Below, one piece after another: positions 39,301 through 49,899 of a DNA stretch of 64,000 nucleotides; positions within the stretch are counted from its first letter, which is position 1; each line of letters opens with the position of its first letter. The translations under genes and the position numbers were made by a program. Origin of the DNA: Vanilla planifolia (taxonomy: Eukaryota; Streptophyta; Magnoliopsida; Asparagales; Orchidaceae). The stretch is taken from the NCBI GenBank assembly GCA_023846275.1, contig CM043878.1, forward strand, positions 7,247,501-7,311,500. Reading direction: 5' to 3'. The notes under the pieces are model-generated. The model did not search any database. It was not told the origin of the DNA and worked only from the letters and a program-made list of their open reading frames with translations.

Positions 39301-42300
39301 AATGCCAAACTTTTTTTCCCATGTTTGTAGCTATTTAGAGTTTTTGCGACTTCAGGTTTATTCATTGTTTTAGAAGAAAATCATATGATTGATTTGTTTG
39401 CCAACTATGCTTATACGAGTGATTGTGTTTGGGTTAAGGGTATGCCTCTTCCCCTTAAGTTCTCTTGCATCTTGGAATGAGATGTTATGTACCTGATTTA
39501 GTGCTGACGTAGGATGTGTTCTCTCTTAAAAAAAAACAAATTTCATTGACTTTCTTAAGAAGGTTGGACTTCTTGGATGTAAGTTGGCAGACTCTTCAAA
39601 TCTTTGTGTATGAAGAACCATTTGGAGACATTCATTATTATCATCATCATCAACTTGTTGGTTAAGTCATCTATTTGGATATTAGTTGGCCTAATATATC
39701 TTTTGTTGTTGGTATGATAAGCTAGCATGTGCAAAGTCTTGAGGTGAAATATTGGAACCTTGTTTTAAGAATCTCAAGAAAAAACATTATCTTTTCTTTC
39801 TTTAAAAATTTTGAGGCATTAAAAAGATTTTTAGAAAAAAAAGACTTGTCTATCAAGGGCACAGCTTATTTTGATGTTTACTGTGTCAAGCTTGTTGATG
39901 TTCATAAGACGAGGTCTAGATCTTTATAACTTTGTATGTGGAGTTCTTGTGTCTAGGAAAGGTAAAGAAAGCAGAAGGTTGTTGGTAGATCATGACATTA
40001 GTTAAATCTCTTATTAAAGAAGTTATTTTTCGAGTCACTCTATCAATGATGCTTTACATGTGATAATCAGACATATATCTTTATTGAAAGCAATCTCATT
40101 TTTCATGAAAGAACATAAAACATTGAGGTAGGTTGCCATTTCATTGGATATGTTATGTTATTCAAGAAATTTAATGCTCATCTCTTTAGTGAAGAATAAA
40201 TAGCAGGTTTTCTTTTATAAATGCTCTTGAACTATGATTCTTCAATTTTTATGACAAGTTGAATCTTTAGGATATATATATATGTATATATTGTAGCTTG
40301 TGGGAGAATGTTATCATGAATATTAGAGATAATATTAATAATATTAAAAAAATTAGTTCTCTTTAGAATCTACTTCCATAACTTTGTACTATTTTGTTTT
40401 TATTTTTTATATTATATCTTCTTTATTTTACCTCTTTATAAGCTCTTTGTTTGAATAATGAAATAAGCTTAATTCCTTCATCAACACTCATTTGGAAACA
40501 TCAAGCATAGCTGTAGTATTTTAGGCTTAACTTCCTCCATTGAACTCAGACTTTGTTGATTTAAAATGCCTTGGATTACTTATAAGATCTTCCAAAAAAA
40601 TGTATTTCATCACTTAGTTGAATCCAACTAAAATAGGTTAAAAATAGCCTACTTTGTACGACATGATCTAGTTTTACTTGTACTCATGCTGATCAATCTC
40701 AAAAATACTTCTCAAGCCTTGCTTTAGTTACCTTGGGTTTTTCATTAGTTTGTTCATCCATCTCAAGACATTCATGCGGCATAACTTTCCTTTTTGAAGG
40801 TTACAATGGTCCCTTTGAGATCTTCTTATTTTCCAGTTAGTCAAGTCCTTTAAGAACTCTAGATGATATATTGGTATGCCCTTAAGGCATTCTTTCTATC
40901 GAGAGATTCTTCTCAAGTAAAGATTTCACCTTTTGAGATCTCATTGAGTTCTTCTTGGATGCATGATAGTCTTCATAAGGTTATGATAGTTCTCAAGGCA
41001 AACAAATCCTCTTGAATAACCTGGAGCAATCTCGATACCTTTTGAGAACTTCTCAAAGTTTCTATTATTATCCTATAGCCTTCTTGAGGTCCATAGATTT
41101 CTCTCGAGTTGCCTTTTAAAGCTGCCCTAGATCTCACTTCCATGATCCAGACTGGATTAGAAATAGACCTTCCTTTTGACTTCCATGGTCCATTTTGGGG
41201 GTCATTTATTCAATTAGAGTGTTGTCAAGATCTATGATCTCTTCATGACCTTCACTCACAGACCACAAAACCATCCTCCTGCAAAGGATTTTTCTTGCTA
41301 TCTTGATTACCATCCAGAACATCTCATCTCCATCTTCCCCTCGCCTGGTTGGATTTCTGTTAACATTTCCTCCACAAAAACTTACCTATCTTCATCCAAA
41401 TCTGCTCCTCCTCTTCTTGTTGATACTTCTGTTCTTCTCCCCTAGATACCCGTTCCTTTGATTGGTTCTACGTCCCTCTTGGGTATGCCTGTTATGTGTT
41501 ACGTGTAATAAAACAGCTTGCCAAATCTTCCTACCTTTGAATTTATTTGAGAAGTTTGATGATGCTTTCTCCTTAGTTCTCCCTAATAATATTTTGGCGA
41601 GCATTGATTGTTTCCTGCAACCATATATTGTGATGCTGTTAATAGTGACATCTAAAATAAAATGGGTGGTTCTATCTTCTGTATCCGCAAGATTTGTTTT
41701 GAATTAGGTGGATGTATTGTGCTTGGAATAGGAACTTCATTACATAATTGTGCTTTTTTGTTAAGAAAACTTTATGAGTTAGTCATTTGGATTCTAGAAG
41801 TATTTATTGAGCCTAGTTTAAAATATTTTACTTGAATAAATAGTGCCTATGGTCAACTTTCATTTACCTTTCAAATGCATTCTTCAATCGATGTGTTATT
41901 AGCTCAGGTGTCATCATGTGATAAAATTAAATATATTTATTTACCTATAGGACATATTGATCATTCTGCAAGAGTGTTGCAAGTCATCACATGGAATAGA
42001 TCTTTTAAAGGCATACCTTATGCAAATGACGGGAAGGATGATTATGATAATGGTGAGTATGAAACCCATGCTACTGTGTTAGATAAGATGCTAGCATGGG
42101 AAAAGAAGCTGTACGAAGAAGTTAAGGTAATTATACTTGGTTTCTTCCATGATTTATTGAACCCCTTTCTAATGTTTAGTGTTTACTTGATGTTTATTGA
42201 CAATCAATTTATGAACTTCATTTAATACCTTTTGGTGCATGTTTTTAGTGACCAAACCTTTCAATTTGACATCTAGCTGAAAACCTCCTTTGATTTTGTT

Positions 42301-45300
42301 TTTCAGGCGAAAAGTCTAGGTGCCAAAATTTAAAGCAAGCTAATTTAGATATTTGATGAATGATAAGCAATTAAAAATTGATTCTATGTGTACCTTCTCA
42401 ATTTTACACTATAGTTGGAACTAGAGGTTGATGTCCTGATATCTGTTTTTTATGGCATCTATTTTGTTTCCAAGGGCATAAGTTGACATTAATTATAGTT
42501 CTAGCAATTATTTTACTTCTTCCACATCATTCAATATGTTGTTTATTCATATATATTTTTTTTATTTCCTCCATTTGATTTGCAATAGCCCTGGTTGTCA
42601 ATTAATATAGATTATGAGATGTTTTGTGAATTAATTCATGCAGATTAACATGGCTTTTATCTAAAATAAATATGAAAGACCTCTTGTTTTCTTATTGTTG
42701 GCTTGATTTTGCACAAGTACAGGAACATGGACGTTTCTATGTTTTATCCTTGTTGAGTGTTACATTAGTCCAAATCTACTTGTCCTTGTTGGGTTAATGT
42801 TCATTTTACTCCAAGGCCTTTTTTTGTGTCCTTAAAAGGTGTGTGAACAATGCAGCACATGATCTTATATTAATTACTAATTATTCTCTCTTTTTGTGCT
42901 AGTAAGATTAAGTTGATTCCTATCTACTTTCATGTAGCAACATTTCTCATATATTTGTCTTTAAAAGTAACTCGATAATTTGTGAACATATTGAGTTATT
43001 CTCTGATATGAAACCAAATTTATTCTTGCGCCTTCCACCTAAATGCCTTCAAGTTGCTGCATCTTGTCCAACATAACCATTTCTAGCAAATCATACTAAA
43101 ATCTCTTTGCTCTTGTTGGATGATCACATGGACATAATTTAGTTTATGATAGAAAATCTCTGGAGGTGAGGCATGCTGTTTCATTAGCATGGTGTAGGCA
43201 TGCAAAAAGAGGGGCCTCTTCATGCTAGTATATCAAATTTGCCATATCCCAAAATTGTCTTAATAGATGGGGCGAACAAAAATTTGTGAAGCTTCAACCA
43301 AGTCATTTAACAGGAAATCAATCCCCTCCAATACAAGGACATGCAACCAGGACACCTCTTAGCTATATTTACTCAATATCACAATAGCATTGCTTGAGCT
43401 GAAATTTGCAACATGCGAAGGCTAAGAGATTAACCATCGATTCTCGACTTCCTTGTCAATAGAATTATTTATGACCATTGAAATTGACATGTGGTTGGCC
43501 TATAATCGCATTTGTTGGGATTTTCTCCTTGCCATGTTTTGCCACTAGATATTTGGTGTGCATGGGTCAGACTCTATGTGGAGAATTCTAGGCATGGCAT
43601 CCTTTGAATGACAAGCATCTATCATAGATTGTTGTCTCGTGTGTGGCCTTCGTTTGGGTTGCCCTATCTTGTTTTACTTATTTATCACATGTTCGAAGTA
43701 CCTCGCTTCAAATTCAACTTCATCAAGCTTAGGGAGCCACATTGGGCATCTGCAACTCGGCACTTACCATTATACATCTCTATGTTGATGATGTCATGCT
43801 TTGTAGTCCTGCCACCTCTTTAGCAGTGACTTCTTTTCGGGACACTCCGCTTTCTTATAGATCAGCTCATGGGACAATAGTGAGCCACCAAAACTCTATC
43901 ATTACTTTTAGTAAAGGCTTAAGCAAAAAATGATGTAAAATGATTGCCAATAAGCTTAAGATAAAGCAAGGAAAAGATTGCATTTAATTGGTTATTCCCA
44001 TCCTGGTTAGATCTCCAAAGGCCTAAACTTTAGCCTCGTTGTTCAGCATATTATTGACAGAGTCTCTTATTGTGGCTCTTGCCCACTGTCTTTAATGGGA
44101 AGGGTGGTCCTTGCTAATATGGCCCTCGGATAATCCAAATTTGTCATATATCCCATTACCTGATTTGTATAGGGGTCCTTTCTAAAATTGAGAACATTAT
44201 CTAAGCATTTACTTGGGGTGGAAGATGCTCTCATCGTGCCTTGGATTATATTGACTAGGATTCTATTGGCAAATTAAAGGATATGGGAAGTTTGGGTATT
44301 TATATGCTTGGCTTGACATATGAGATATTTTTTGGTTCATGGTGGTGCCCTTTGGATCATTGCATTAAATGTCAAGTATGGTAGCCAGTCTCTCATTTTT
44401 TGCACTTGGCATGGTGATTCATATGTTTGAAAGCTACTATGAATTGTGGGGGCATTGACTCATCATGATACTATTTGGCTTATTGATATTGGCACAAACA
44501 TCTGCACCTATTTTGATAACAACTAGATCGGTTTGGCTGACCTTCATTCATGGCTCAGTCTTATCAACATGGAATTGGAGCTTCCTTGAACCACTGTGTA
44601 TTGCGAGGCATGGGTGATTGGCTAATATGGCACAAATATGAACAATGCCCAACTGCATTGCTCTATACATCTCCCAATTTGGTGTTGGGTCCTCATGAGC
44701 GCCTTGTGGGGCATGGATCTAGAAGTTGTGCATGCAGCCTTGAGTACAAAATTTGTTATGGCACCTTTGTCATAGCTCCATTCCTATGTGTGCACGGCTT
44801 CCTGCACTGCAATGGGCACGGGATTGCATTGCCTATGGGTTTTAACTTCATTTAATCGACAAATCGTGCACTCATCAATTTCGTGGTGGTGAGAAATACT
44901 CTTTCCATAATTATTCGTTCGTATGCACTTGGCATTATTCATGACTTGACACTTAGAAATCGAATGGATGTGACAACCATCATTGTATCCATTTCATTAA
45001 ACTATTTCTAGCAGAACAAGAATTGCAAGTGCCATCTACGACCTTGCATGGGTCCATCTGTGCTCATTCGCCACATCACAAAATGCAAGGTACAAGTCAA
45101 TTGAATCTTGACCTATGCTTTTTGGACTACCCGAGCCTTGGCAACCCATCTTTACACTCACAAGTTGGATCAAGATCAATTATATACTACCTGTATGATG
45201 GATGATAGGGTTGGGATTGGCATTGTGATATGTGACTCTGATGACCAACTTCTCATTACTACAGCTGTTCTTGTCATGTTCAAGGCTATTAGTCTGCTAC

Positions 45301-47254
45301 CATTGCTCTTTGATCTTCTTGTAAAATATGGTTGGAATGAAATTCTATGATTACAAACACTTAGTGTGCTTCAATCAAAGTTCCTTTAGGGGTAACATGA
45401 AATCACAAAATATTGAAGGCAAATATGGATCAATGTTCATATTGAATGTAACTATTGCTAAGATACAGCTTGTTGGAAATCTTTTTGAGATAAGGAATTC
45501 ATGAATGAAAACTGTTGAGGCTCAACAAAGTTTTTCTTGACACTAAAAGTTCGTTTAGGTTTTGCATCCGTTCTGGAGAATGAAATCTTGAGATCTTGAC
45601 TTCAACTAGTGAATAATTTTTTCTCCTTGCATCATCATCCATTTCCATTGTCTATGTTTATCTACAACAGTTTTATAGTTTAATCATTGTTTTATTTCAA
45701 ATTCTTCTCCAGAATGTTTCTGTTCATGTTGGCAAAAAATGCTAATGTTTTTTATTTAGGATTGAGTACTCACTTTTTACTCAACTCTCACTAACTTAGA
45801 TTGCTCAGGTGCTCTCATAAATGTTTTTAACCACTTCAACATGCGTGATCTGTTACATATTTTACCTGTTCATGATAGCTTAGATAGTTGCAGACTTAAT
45901 GTTAACCTTTGATGTAACCTAACTGGGATTGGGATCTCACCTTTTTTTTCTCTCACTTAATATAGATTTCTCAGTGCTCTTATGCTAACGCATGCCTTCT
46001 CCATAGGGAATCATTTTTCTGGTGTGCTTGAACACACCAAAAACTATTAAGTTTTGTTGCAAAAAATCGTTTTTCCTTATTCGACTGGTTTGAATTGAAT
46101 TGTTACTTGAAAGATCAATTCATAACGTTAACTTAGTAAAGCCAGGCAGGAGAGCTTATGAAAATTGAATACCAAAGGAAGGTTGCATTGTTAAATCGAC
46201 AAAAGAAGCGTGGAACCAATCCAGAAACAATAGAGAAGACAAAGGCAGCGGTCAGTCACTTACATACCAGATACATTGTTGACATGCAATCGATGGATTC
46301 AACCGTGTCGGAGATCCAACATCTACGAGATGCTCAGCTTTACCCCCGGCTCGTTGAACTCGTTGATGGGTAAAAGTTTCTGCCATTGTTGATGCTTTAA
46401 GGTTTGAAATAGAGAAAACTAAACTTTTATTCTTACCTCATAACAGGATGGGAAACATGTGGGAGGCAATGTTGCATCATCACAGCTGCCAGCTTAAGCT
46501 CGTCGTCGACCTCCGGGCTCTCGACATCCCGAATGCTCCGATGGAAACCACCGAGCAGCATTATGGCCGGACGGTTCAGCTGCAGGAGGTGGTGAAAGAT
46601 TGGCAGTCTCAGTTTGAGAACCTAGTGAAGTACCAAAAGGACTACATCCACTTCATGAACAGTTGGCTGAAGCTAAACCTTATACCAATTGAGAGCAGCC
46701 TCAAGGAGAAGGTGTCATCCCCTCCAAGAGTACATCATCCCCCCATCCAGGTTTTGCTCTGTGCATGGAACGACCAGCTCGAAAAGCTTCCCGACGACCT
46801 TGCGAAGAGCGCGATCTCCAGCTTCTCTGCCGTCATAAAAACCATAGCACTTCTTCAGCACGATGAGCTGAAACAAAGAGATAAGTGTGAGGAGACCCGA
46901 AAGGAGTACACGAGAAAGGCTCGTGCATTTGAAGATTGGCATCACAAGTTTTGCCAGAAAAAGGCGGCAACTGTGGCGGAGGAAGGTGCGGTGGAGAATA
47001 CCGAGGTGGTGAACACGAAGGATCCGGTGACGGAGAGGAAGTTTGTGGTCGATTCGTTGAAGACGAAGTTGGATGATGAGGTGGAAGCATATCAGAGGAC
47101 ATGCAAGCAGGTGAGGGAGAAGACTGTTGGAAGCCTGAAGACTCACTTGCCTGAGCTCTTTAGAGCGATGTCTGATTTCTCCATGGCATCTGCTGAGATT
47201 TATAAGAAACTGAGGGCTGTTTGTGAGGTACAGAATGCAGATGCCAACGGTTAG
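29414..47254 (+). CDS. DUF630/DUF632 protein (APSR1/NRG2-like), four exons
   Basis: Exons 29414-30386, 41951-42126, 46146-46369 and 46447-47254 join in frame (973+176+224+808 bases) to 726 residues and a TAG stop; every intron is GT-AG. The protein starts MGCAQSRIENEEAV, the DUF630 signature (residues 1 to about 60), where Gly2 and Cys3 are a likely N-myristoyl/palmitoyl membrane anchor. Residues ~75-200 are proline-rich with an acidic patch near 116-127. DUF632 runs from about residue 285 to about 600 and includes 'HSARVLQVITWNRSFKGIP', 'ATVLDKMLAWEKKLYEEVK', 'VSHLHTRYIVDMQSMDS' and 'SLKEKVSSPPRVHHPPIQ'; a coiled-coil-like C-terminus follows. Family members include Arabidopsis APSR1 (root meristem, phosphate starvation) and NRG2 (nitrate signalling), so a signalling role at the plasma membrane or nucleus is inferred; the exact orthologue is not decided. 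No internal stop or frameshift was seen. The ATG at 29414 is the first in this frame, with G at -3 and +4. Confidence 0.93.
30431..31240 (+). other. AT-rich intron sequence with a ~270 bp imperfect direct repeat
   Basis: The block containing 'atatgtgtcgtatgttagtctaac' (~30889) recurs as 'ggtttatgtcgtattttagtctaa' (~31149). Both are followed by the same order of words and a T-run. No coding domain was recognised before the copia integrase region begins. Confidence 0.45.
31250..32620 (+). pseudogene. Copia integrase and RT remnant in intron 1, left part
   Basis: At ~31330-31500 the translation gives 'SSCPYFSQ.NSMLECK', 'HLFGVVYTLMFHMN' and 'LLFNQPCFI', matching the copia integrase stretch with the third catalytic acid and the 'TLMFHM.VP..FW' region. 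Reverse transcriptase follows from ~32045, with the 'SPHAWFNKLCKTL' motif (~32305). 'DFVVKNLDGSKHFLDIEFDY' and 'KNVIELQKICKHFAKDG' follow to 32620. It breaks off there, where the LINE starts, and resumes at ~39545. Confidence 0.8.
33270..33730 (+). pseudogene. LINE ORF1 remnant, DUF4283-like
   Basis: The translation aligns loosely with the nucleic-acid-binding DUF4283 domain of plant LINE ORF1: 'LCKWRTLDGFRVINLG', 'W.L....QNPSFFMSTLTWVRM' and, at the end, 'FTFASICIRIDL', matching the family's 'ARVCVEIDL'. Stops break it. Confidence 0.6.
34530..35150 (+). pseudogene. LINE endonuclease remnant
   Basis: Translation near 34940 gives 'FDWKAKEFVSFFSGNNLHVL' and then an 'F.PF.FWCN..CS.IFDRLDECFLNF' pattern, the C-terminal part of the APE-type endonuclease of plant LINEs. 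The final SDH motif could not be located, and the N-terminal WN.RG motif is not recognisable. Confidence 0.65.
35930..36460 (+). pseudogene. LINE reverse transcriptase remnant
   Basis: Recognisable are a 'LCNSICKVVAKVLV' segment (~36021), 'FVEQGAFVCGWSIIDN' (~36096), then 'ICWDFMLSMLQFLGF' (~36242) and a 'GFKQGYLLALYFFIFYSEY' segment (~36390) matching G.RQGDPLSPYLF. Stop codons and shifts interrupt it. The F/YxDD box lies in the broken segment just after. Confidence 0.8.
36612..37220 (+). repeat. Tandem duplication, unit 1 (609 bp)
   Basis: Unit 1 runs from 'ttgcattagccaagtgg' to 'ttgatattaagaca' and is followed directly by unit 2. It lies within the post-RT region of the LINE. The base count to the same word in unit 2 is exactly 609. 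Confidence 0.97.
37221..37829 (+). repeat. Tandem duplication, unit 2 (609 bp)
   Basis: Reading the units against each other gives four substitutions and no indel: in unit 1 G at 36915, C at 36944, G near 37059 and C near 37079; in unit 2 A, T, C and T. That is about 99.3% identity, while the LINE around it is heavily decayed. 'ttgcat' precedes the junction and follows unit 2, a microhomology. Confidence 0.97.
38410..38900 (+). pseudogene. LINE RNase H remnant, first copy
   Basis: Translation at ~38480-38570 shows 'CIRVIFDDTAFSF' and 'GTRIVIRDSYGDLI', matching the RVT_3-type RNase H (W.K.N.DGA...G.GGV.RD..G). The rest is broken. It is followed by an A-rich tail. Confidence 0.7.
39020..39540 (+). 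mobile_element. 5'-truncated LINE fragment, second copy
   Basis: A diverged copy of the LINE's last ~520 bp: 'IKMNCDSIVFSF' and 'GNGIIIQHNFGDLF' match RNase H; 'ttctcttgcatcttggaat' and an A-rich tail (~39525) end it as in the first copy. 5' truncation is usual for LINEs. Both flanks carry a similar 'ttcttaagaa(a/g)(a/g)ttggactt' word. Confidence 0.75.
39545..40311 (+). pseudogene. Copia pol remnant in intron 1, right part (RNase H)
   Basis: Directly after the LINE fragment the copia reading resumes with 'KKVGLLGCKLADSSN' at ~39555. A 'KTRSRSL' segment (~39910, family DRRSTSG) and 'RKQKVV' then mark the RNase H core. 'DNQTYIFIESNLIFHERT' (~40060) and 'HIEVGCHFI' close it. This is the downstream part of the pol interrupted at 32620. 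The purine-rich 'gtgggaga' just before 40312 fits a polypurine tract. Confidence 0.8.
40312..40500 (+). repeat. Putative copia 3' LTR, short
   Basis: Begins 'tgttatcatgaatattagag' right after the polypurine-like tract and contains 'ttaataatattaaaaaaatt' and a promoter/terminator-like T-rich stretch ending near 'gaataatgaaataagc'. No matching 5' LTR was found upstream, so its right end is uncertain. Confidence 0.55.
40501..41950 (+). other. Unassigned right end of intron 1
   Basis: No recognisable transposon domain. A polypyrimidine-rich, GC-richer stretch at ~41240-41480 has a plus-strand frame of 66 codons, rich in Pro and Ser, that resembles no known family. The acceptor of exon 2 follows. 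Confidence 0.4.
41951..42126 (+). CDS. Exon 2: DUF632 central part
   Basis: Acceptor 'ttacctatag' and donor 'gttaag|gtaatt'. It completes Gly325 and codes to residue 383. The first residues, 'HIDHSARVLQVITW', continue the exon 1 end 'YHSNFADNRG' exactly as in the family, which fixes both splice sites even though they are 11.6 kb apart. Confidence 0.92.
42127..46145 (+). other. Intron 2 (4,019 bp) with LINE remnant
   Basis: GT-AG, phase 0. Its first 1.3 kb and last 0.8 kb show no recognisable element. The middle is a LINE relic on the plus strand. Confidence 0.9.
43440..45350 (+). pseudogene. LINE reverse transcriptase and RNase H remnant in intron 2
   Basis: RT marks: 'ICWDFLLAMFCH' (~43520), a 'GLRLGCPILFYLFITCS' segment (~43647) matching G.RQGCPLSPYLF, and the catalytic YVDD at 43781-43792 ('IHLYVDDVMLCS'). 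The thumb-like 'GRVVLANMALG' segment (~44100) and 'MGSLGI' (~44285) follow. RNase H traces are 'GIGIVICDSDDQLLITTA' at ~45210. It is broken by stops, has no clear ends, and is from a different copy than the intron 1 LINE. Confidence 0.8.
46146..46369 (+). CDS. Exon 3: DUF632 central part
   Basis: Acceptor 'aaagccag', first codons Ala-Gly-Glu-Leu-Met-Lys. It ends at 'gttgatgg' before the donor 'gtaaaag'. It codes for residues 384-457 and two bases of Gly458. The first four codons (Ala-Gly-Glu-Leu) precede the first ATG of the exon. Confidence 0.92.
46370..46446 (+). other. Intron 3 (77 bp)
   Basis: Donor 'gatgg|gtaaaag' and acceptor 'cataacag|gatggg', phase 2, splitting a Gly codon. It is a normal small plant intron and contrasts with introns 1 and 2. 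Confidence 0.9.
46447..47254 (+). CDS. Exon 4: end of DUF632 and C-terminus
   Basis: Acceptor 'cataacag'. It completes Gly458 and codes for residues 459-726 and the TAG stop. It contains the hallmark 'SLKEKVSSPPRVHHPPIQ' at about residue 541 and a basic/acidic helix rich in Lys, Glu and Asp near residues 675-705. It is GC-richer than the flanking DNA. Confidence 0.93.
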
Positions 47255-47470
47255 CTTGTGCAAGGGGAATCCTTCTGCTGTTGCGTTTCATCTTTGTAGC
47301 TAATACTCTTAACTTCGGTTTAATCTCTTGGCTGGCTGTTTGCCACAGAGATTTAGGACAGCTTTTCCTCTTTATCCTATTTGGTAGCAGGATATGTTTT
47401 TAATTGTTTATGGCTTTCAAACTTCTTGAACTTAAGGTGCTTCATTTGATTTTTTTTTTTTTAACTGGAA
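47255..47470 (+). other. Putative 3' untranslated region
   Basis: Follows the stop codon and is T-rich in its second half (T11 run near 47451). No perfect AATAAA is seen. 'aaataattt' near 47468 is a possible weak polyadenylation signal. The end is a guess. Confidence 0.35.
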
Positions 47471-49166
47471 ATAATTTTTCTGGGTTGGTTTAATTTGAAT
47501 TTAATATGTACATATACGTACATGCATATTATTTGAGATCAATGAATATGAGGGTTTATTACCGACATATAGATTTTACTTGTTATTTAAAATTCATTTA
47601 TTCAATATCGTTGCCTCCAATGCTTTTTCAGACTTTAACTCGTTCTCAAAGCAAGCGTAAGTTGACAATTCTGTTTGGTGATGTGTGAAAGTGTTGATTT
47701 TTGGGAGTTAAAATGCAGGATGTTCTTCATAAATAGGATTTGACAATTCAAAAGCAAAGTGATGGAATGAAGGAATTTAATATTAGCCTGTTGAAAATAT
47801 GTTATAGAGCCCCTTTTTATGATACAAATTGTTGGTTTAGTGGGCATGTCCTAGGAAAGTTGAATTGGGTTTTATAAATATTTTTGGTTAAAACATGTTT
47901 ATTATAATGAGATTGAATTTAAAACAAGTAATAAATTTTAGCAGTAGCAAAAGAAAGCAAAGCATATTATTATTTTACAAATAGTTTGACACAATAATTG
48001 TGCATGTTTGGTGTCCCTTCTGATCTTAGAATAGACACATTCAATCTCTCCTTCTAATCAAGCATAGGAGTAAACATTAAAACTCCTAAAAACGTCATAC
48101 CTTGATATGGTCACACTAAGTCACTATAGAGGTTATGGATAGCATCTTCTCTCTCTAGCCTAGGCTCCACTAAATCCTACAAACAAAACTTCGAGAAAAA
48201 AATAAAATAAAACCCAAACTAAATATTGATAAACATTCAAAGAGAAGTACTAAAAGATAAAGAAAATACTTTACCAATCTCTATACAGATTTGAGTATGA
48301 ATAGATCAATGCCAATGCATGCTTAAAAATAGGTAAACCCATTGCTACACCTAGCGATATAAAGACCAAAACACCTTCCTTCCATACTAAGATAAAAAGG
48401 TCTTTCTTTTAAGATTTAGGATAATATAATTTGAAAAAAGATTGTAGATATTAAAAAAATACATAAGATATCATATTTATAATCTAAAATAATTTTATAA
48501 AAAGATTACAAATTTTTATTATGATCATTATAAAATAAAAAAAATATATATTGTGTTCATTTTTGCATCATATGTATATCATACCAACATAAAACATACA
48601 CTTCATTAAAAAAATATATTCTTCTTATACTATATGCTATTCAAGAATAACAAGTTTTTACAATTTCTAATCAACTGCCAAAAAGCACTACAGTTTTTGC
48701 AATTAATAGATGCCTTCTACGTCAATTGAAGACAATGTCTTTTTATATTTTTCATGTTTATAATAAAGCTCCTCACACCATTATTATTATGATTTTTCTC
48801 TATGATTTTTCATATAAAACCATTTATATTCTGTCTTTTTTTTTCCTTTTCTCATAATATTCTAATTCTTACAGTTACCAATGTCTTAACACTCCTAGGG
48901 TTGTGATTTTATCATTTGAAATAGAACTTAAAAAAACCCTTCTTAAAAACATTTTTGTTAACGTCCAGAAGGATGTAAACGAACAGAAACACAAACACTA
49001 CCGTGCTTTTGAGTTTATGAACTAAAGGATATCCAACTTACCTTTGCTGCACCACAAAAAGCTTGTAGAGAAACCATGGCTGCTCTCCCAGGTGCTTACC
49101 TGTGAATGCGAAAGCAAAATTCCAAGGCAAACCATTAATCCATGTGTAGGAACCAAGATGTGCACA
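47471..49166. other. Intergenic DNA, nothing recognised
   Basis: AT-rich, without transposon domains or RNA genes. It separates the main gene from the minus-strand exon-like blocks. Confidence 0.4.
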
Positions 49167-49352
49167 TCAAGGCACATGAACGGATCGGGAATACTGAAGA
49201 AGAGCGTATGCAGCATCCAGAGGCACAAGAGCAAGGCCCTTGGATTCAAGCAGCTCATTGGCCGCCTGTGGATCTGATTGCATGAGATGCCCAATCTTTA
49301 CTTCGAGCAATTCATGCTCCAAATGGGGATGAAGCAAGTAATGCCCGTAACC
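49167..49352 (-). CDS. Exon C of a possible minus-strand gene, with stop codon
   Basis: On the minus strand the acceptor 'ggcag' precedes 'GGTTACGGGCATTAC'. 61 codons lead to a TGA at 49167-49169, with a canonical CAG|GTAAGC further on near 49095. The residues read 'GYGHYLLHPHLEHELLEVK', then 'IGHLMQSDPQAANELLESKG' and 'LALVPLDAAYALLQYS'. The second half recalls the C-terminus of UNE12/LRL-type bHLH proteins ('LM..D...A...L..KGL.L.P'). The first half has no counterpart there that I recognise. No bHLH domain was found upstream, so this may be a gene fragment or a pseudogene. Confidence 0.4.
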   Translation of the reverse strand, partial: GYGHYLLHPHLEHELLEVKIGHLMQSDPQAANELLESKGLALVPLDAAYALLQYSRSVHVP

Positions 49353-49899
49353 CTGCCAAAAAAAGGCAAATTGTTCTTAAAATGAGGATGAATAACAACA
49401 ATAAACCTGTAACAAATCAAGTAAACTTTAATTGGTATGTTTGCTATGTTGAGTTGTACAAAATGAGGGTTTAAATAAAGTCGAATATATTCTTAAGTCA
49501 TTTATAATTAAAAAACTCAAAACTGAGAGTAATAACATTTTACTTTTATTTACAATGTAAAACTACATTTAATATGTATTAGTTTGGAACAGTTTTTTTT
49601 TTTTTCCAAAGATTGGTTTAATACAAACTAAAGGAAATTGTTTATTTTAAGTCATTAAATAATTTAACATTATTTTTTAGAAGTGGAGAATCACAACAAT
49701 CTATTCATTAAATTATTTTAATAGTTCAAAAAAGTCTTTTTAGATAATATTTTTTAAAACTTTTCATGGATCAACTTTAAATTCAAAAATAACTTTGCAT
49801 GTTTTACTTCATATTTTCTCTAATTTCTATTTTTGTTGGTCTCAATAAACATTTTTCATGTGCCACCTAAAGAAGATCTTAAGGGCATAAGAAAGTTAC

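Larger units (their letters stand above)
30387..41950 (+). other. Intron 1 (11,564 bp), transposon-filled
   Basis: GT-AG intron with a phase-1 junction in a conserved Gly codon. It contains a copia relic, two LINE insertions inside that relic, and about 1.4 kb of unassigned sequence at the right end. All recognisable elements lie on the same strand as the gene. Confidence 0.9.

Noticed and set aside
46715..47263. 182-codon minus-strand open frame over exon 4
   Set aside because: It lies opposite the DUF632 coding exon, which matches the family over its whole length; the antisense frame has no motif.
49022..49294. 90-codon minus-strand frame
   Set aside because: It is another frame over exon C. 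The exon C frame has splice signals and a repeated start block; this one has neither.
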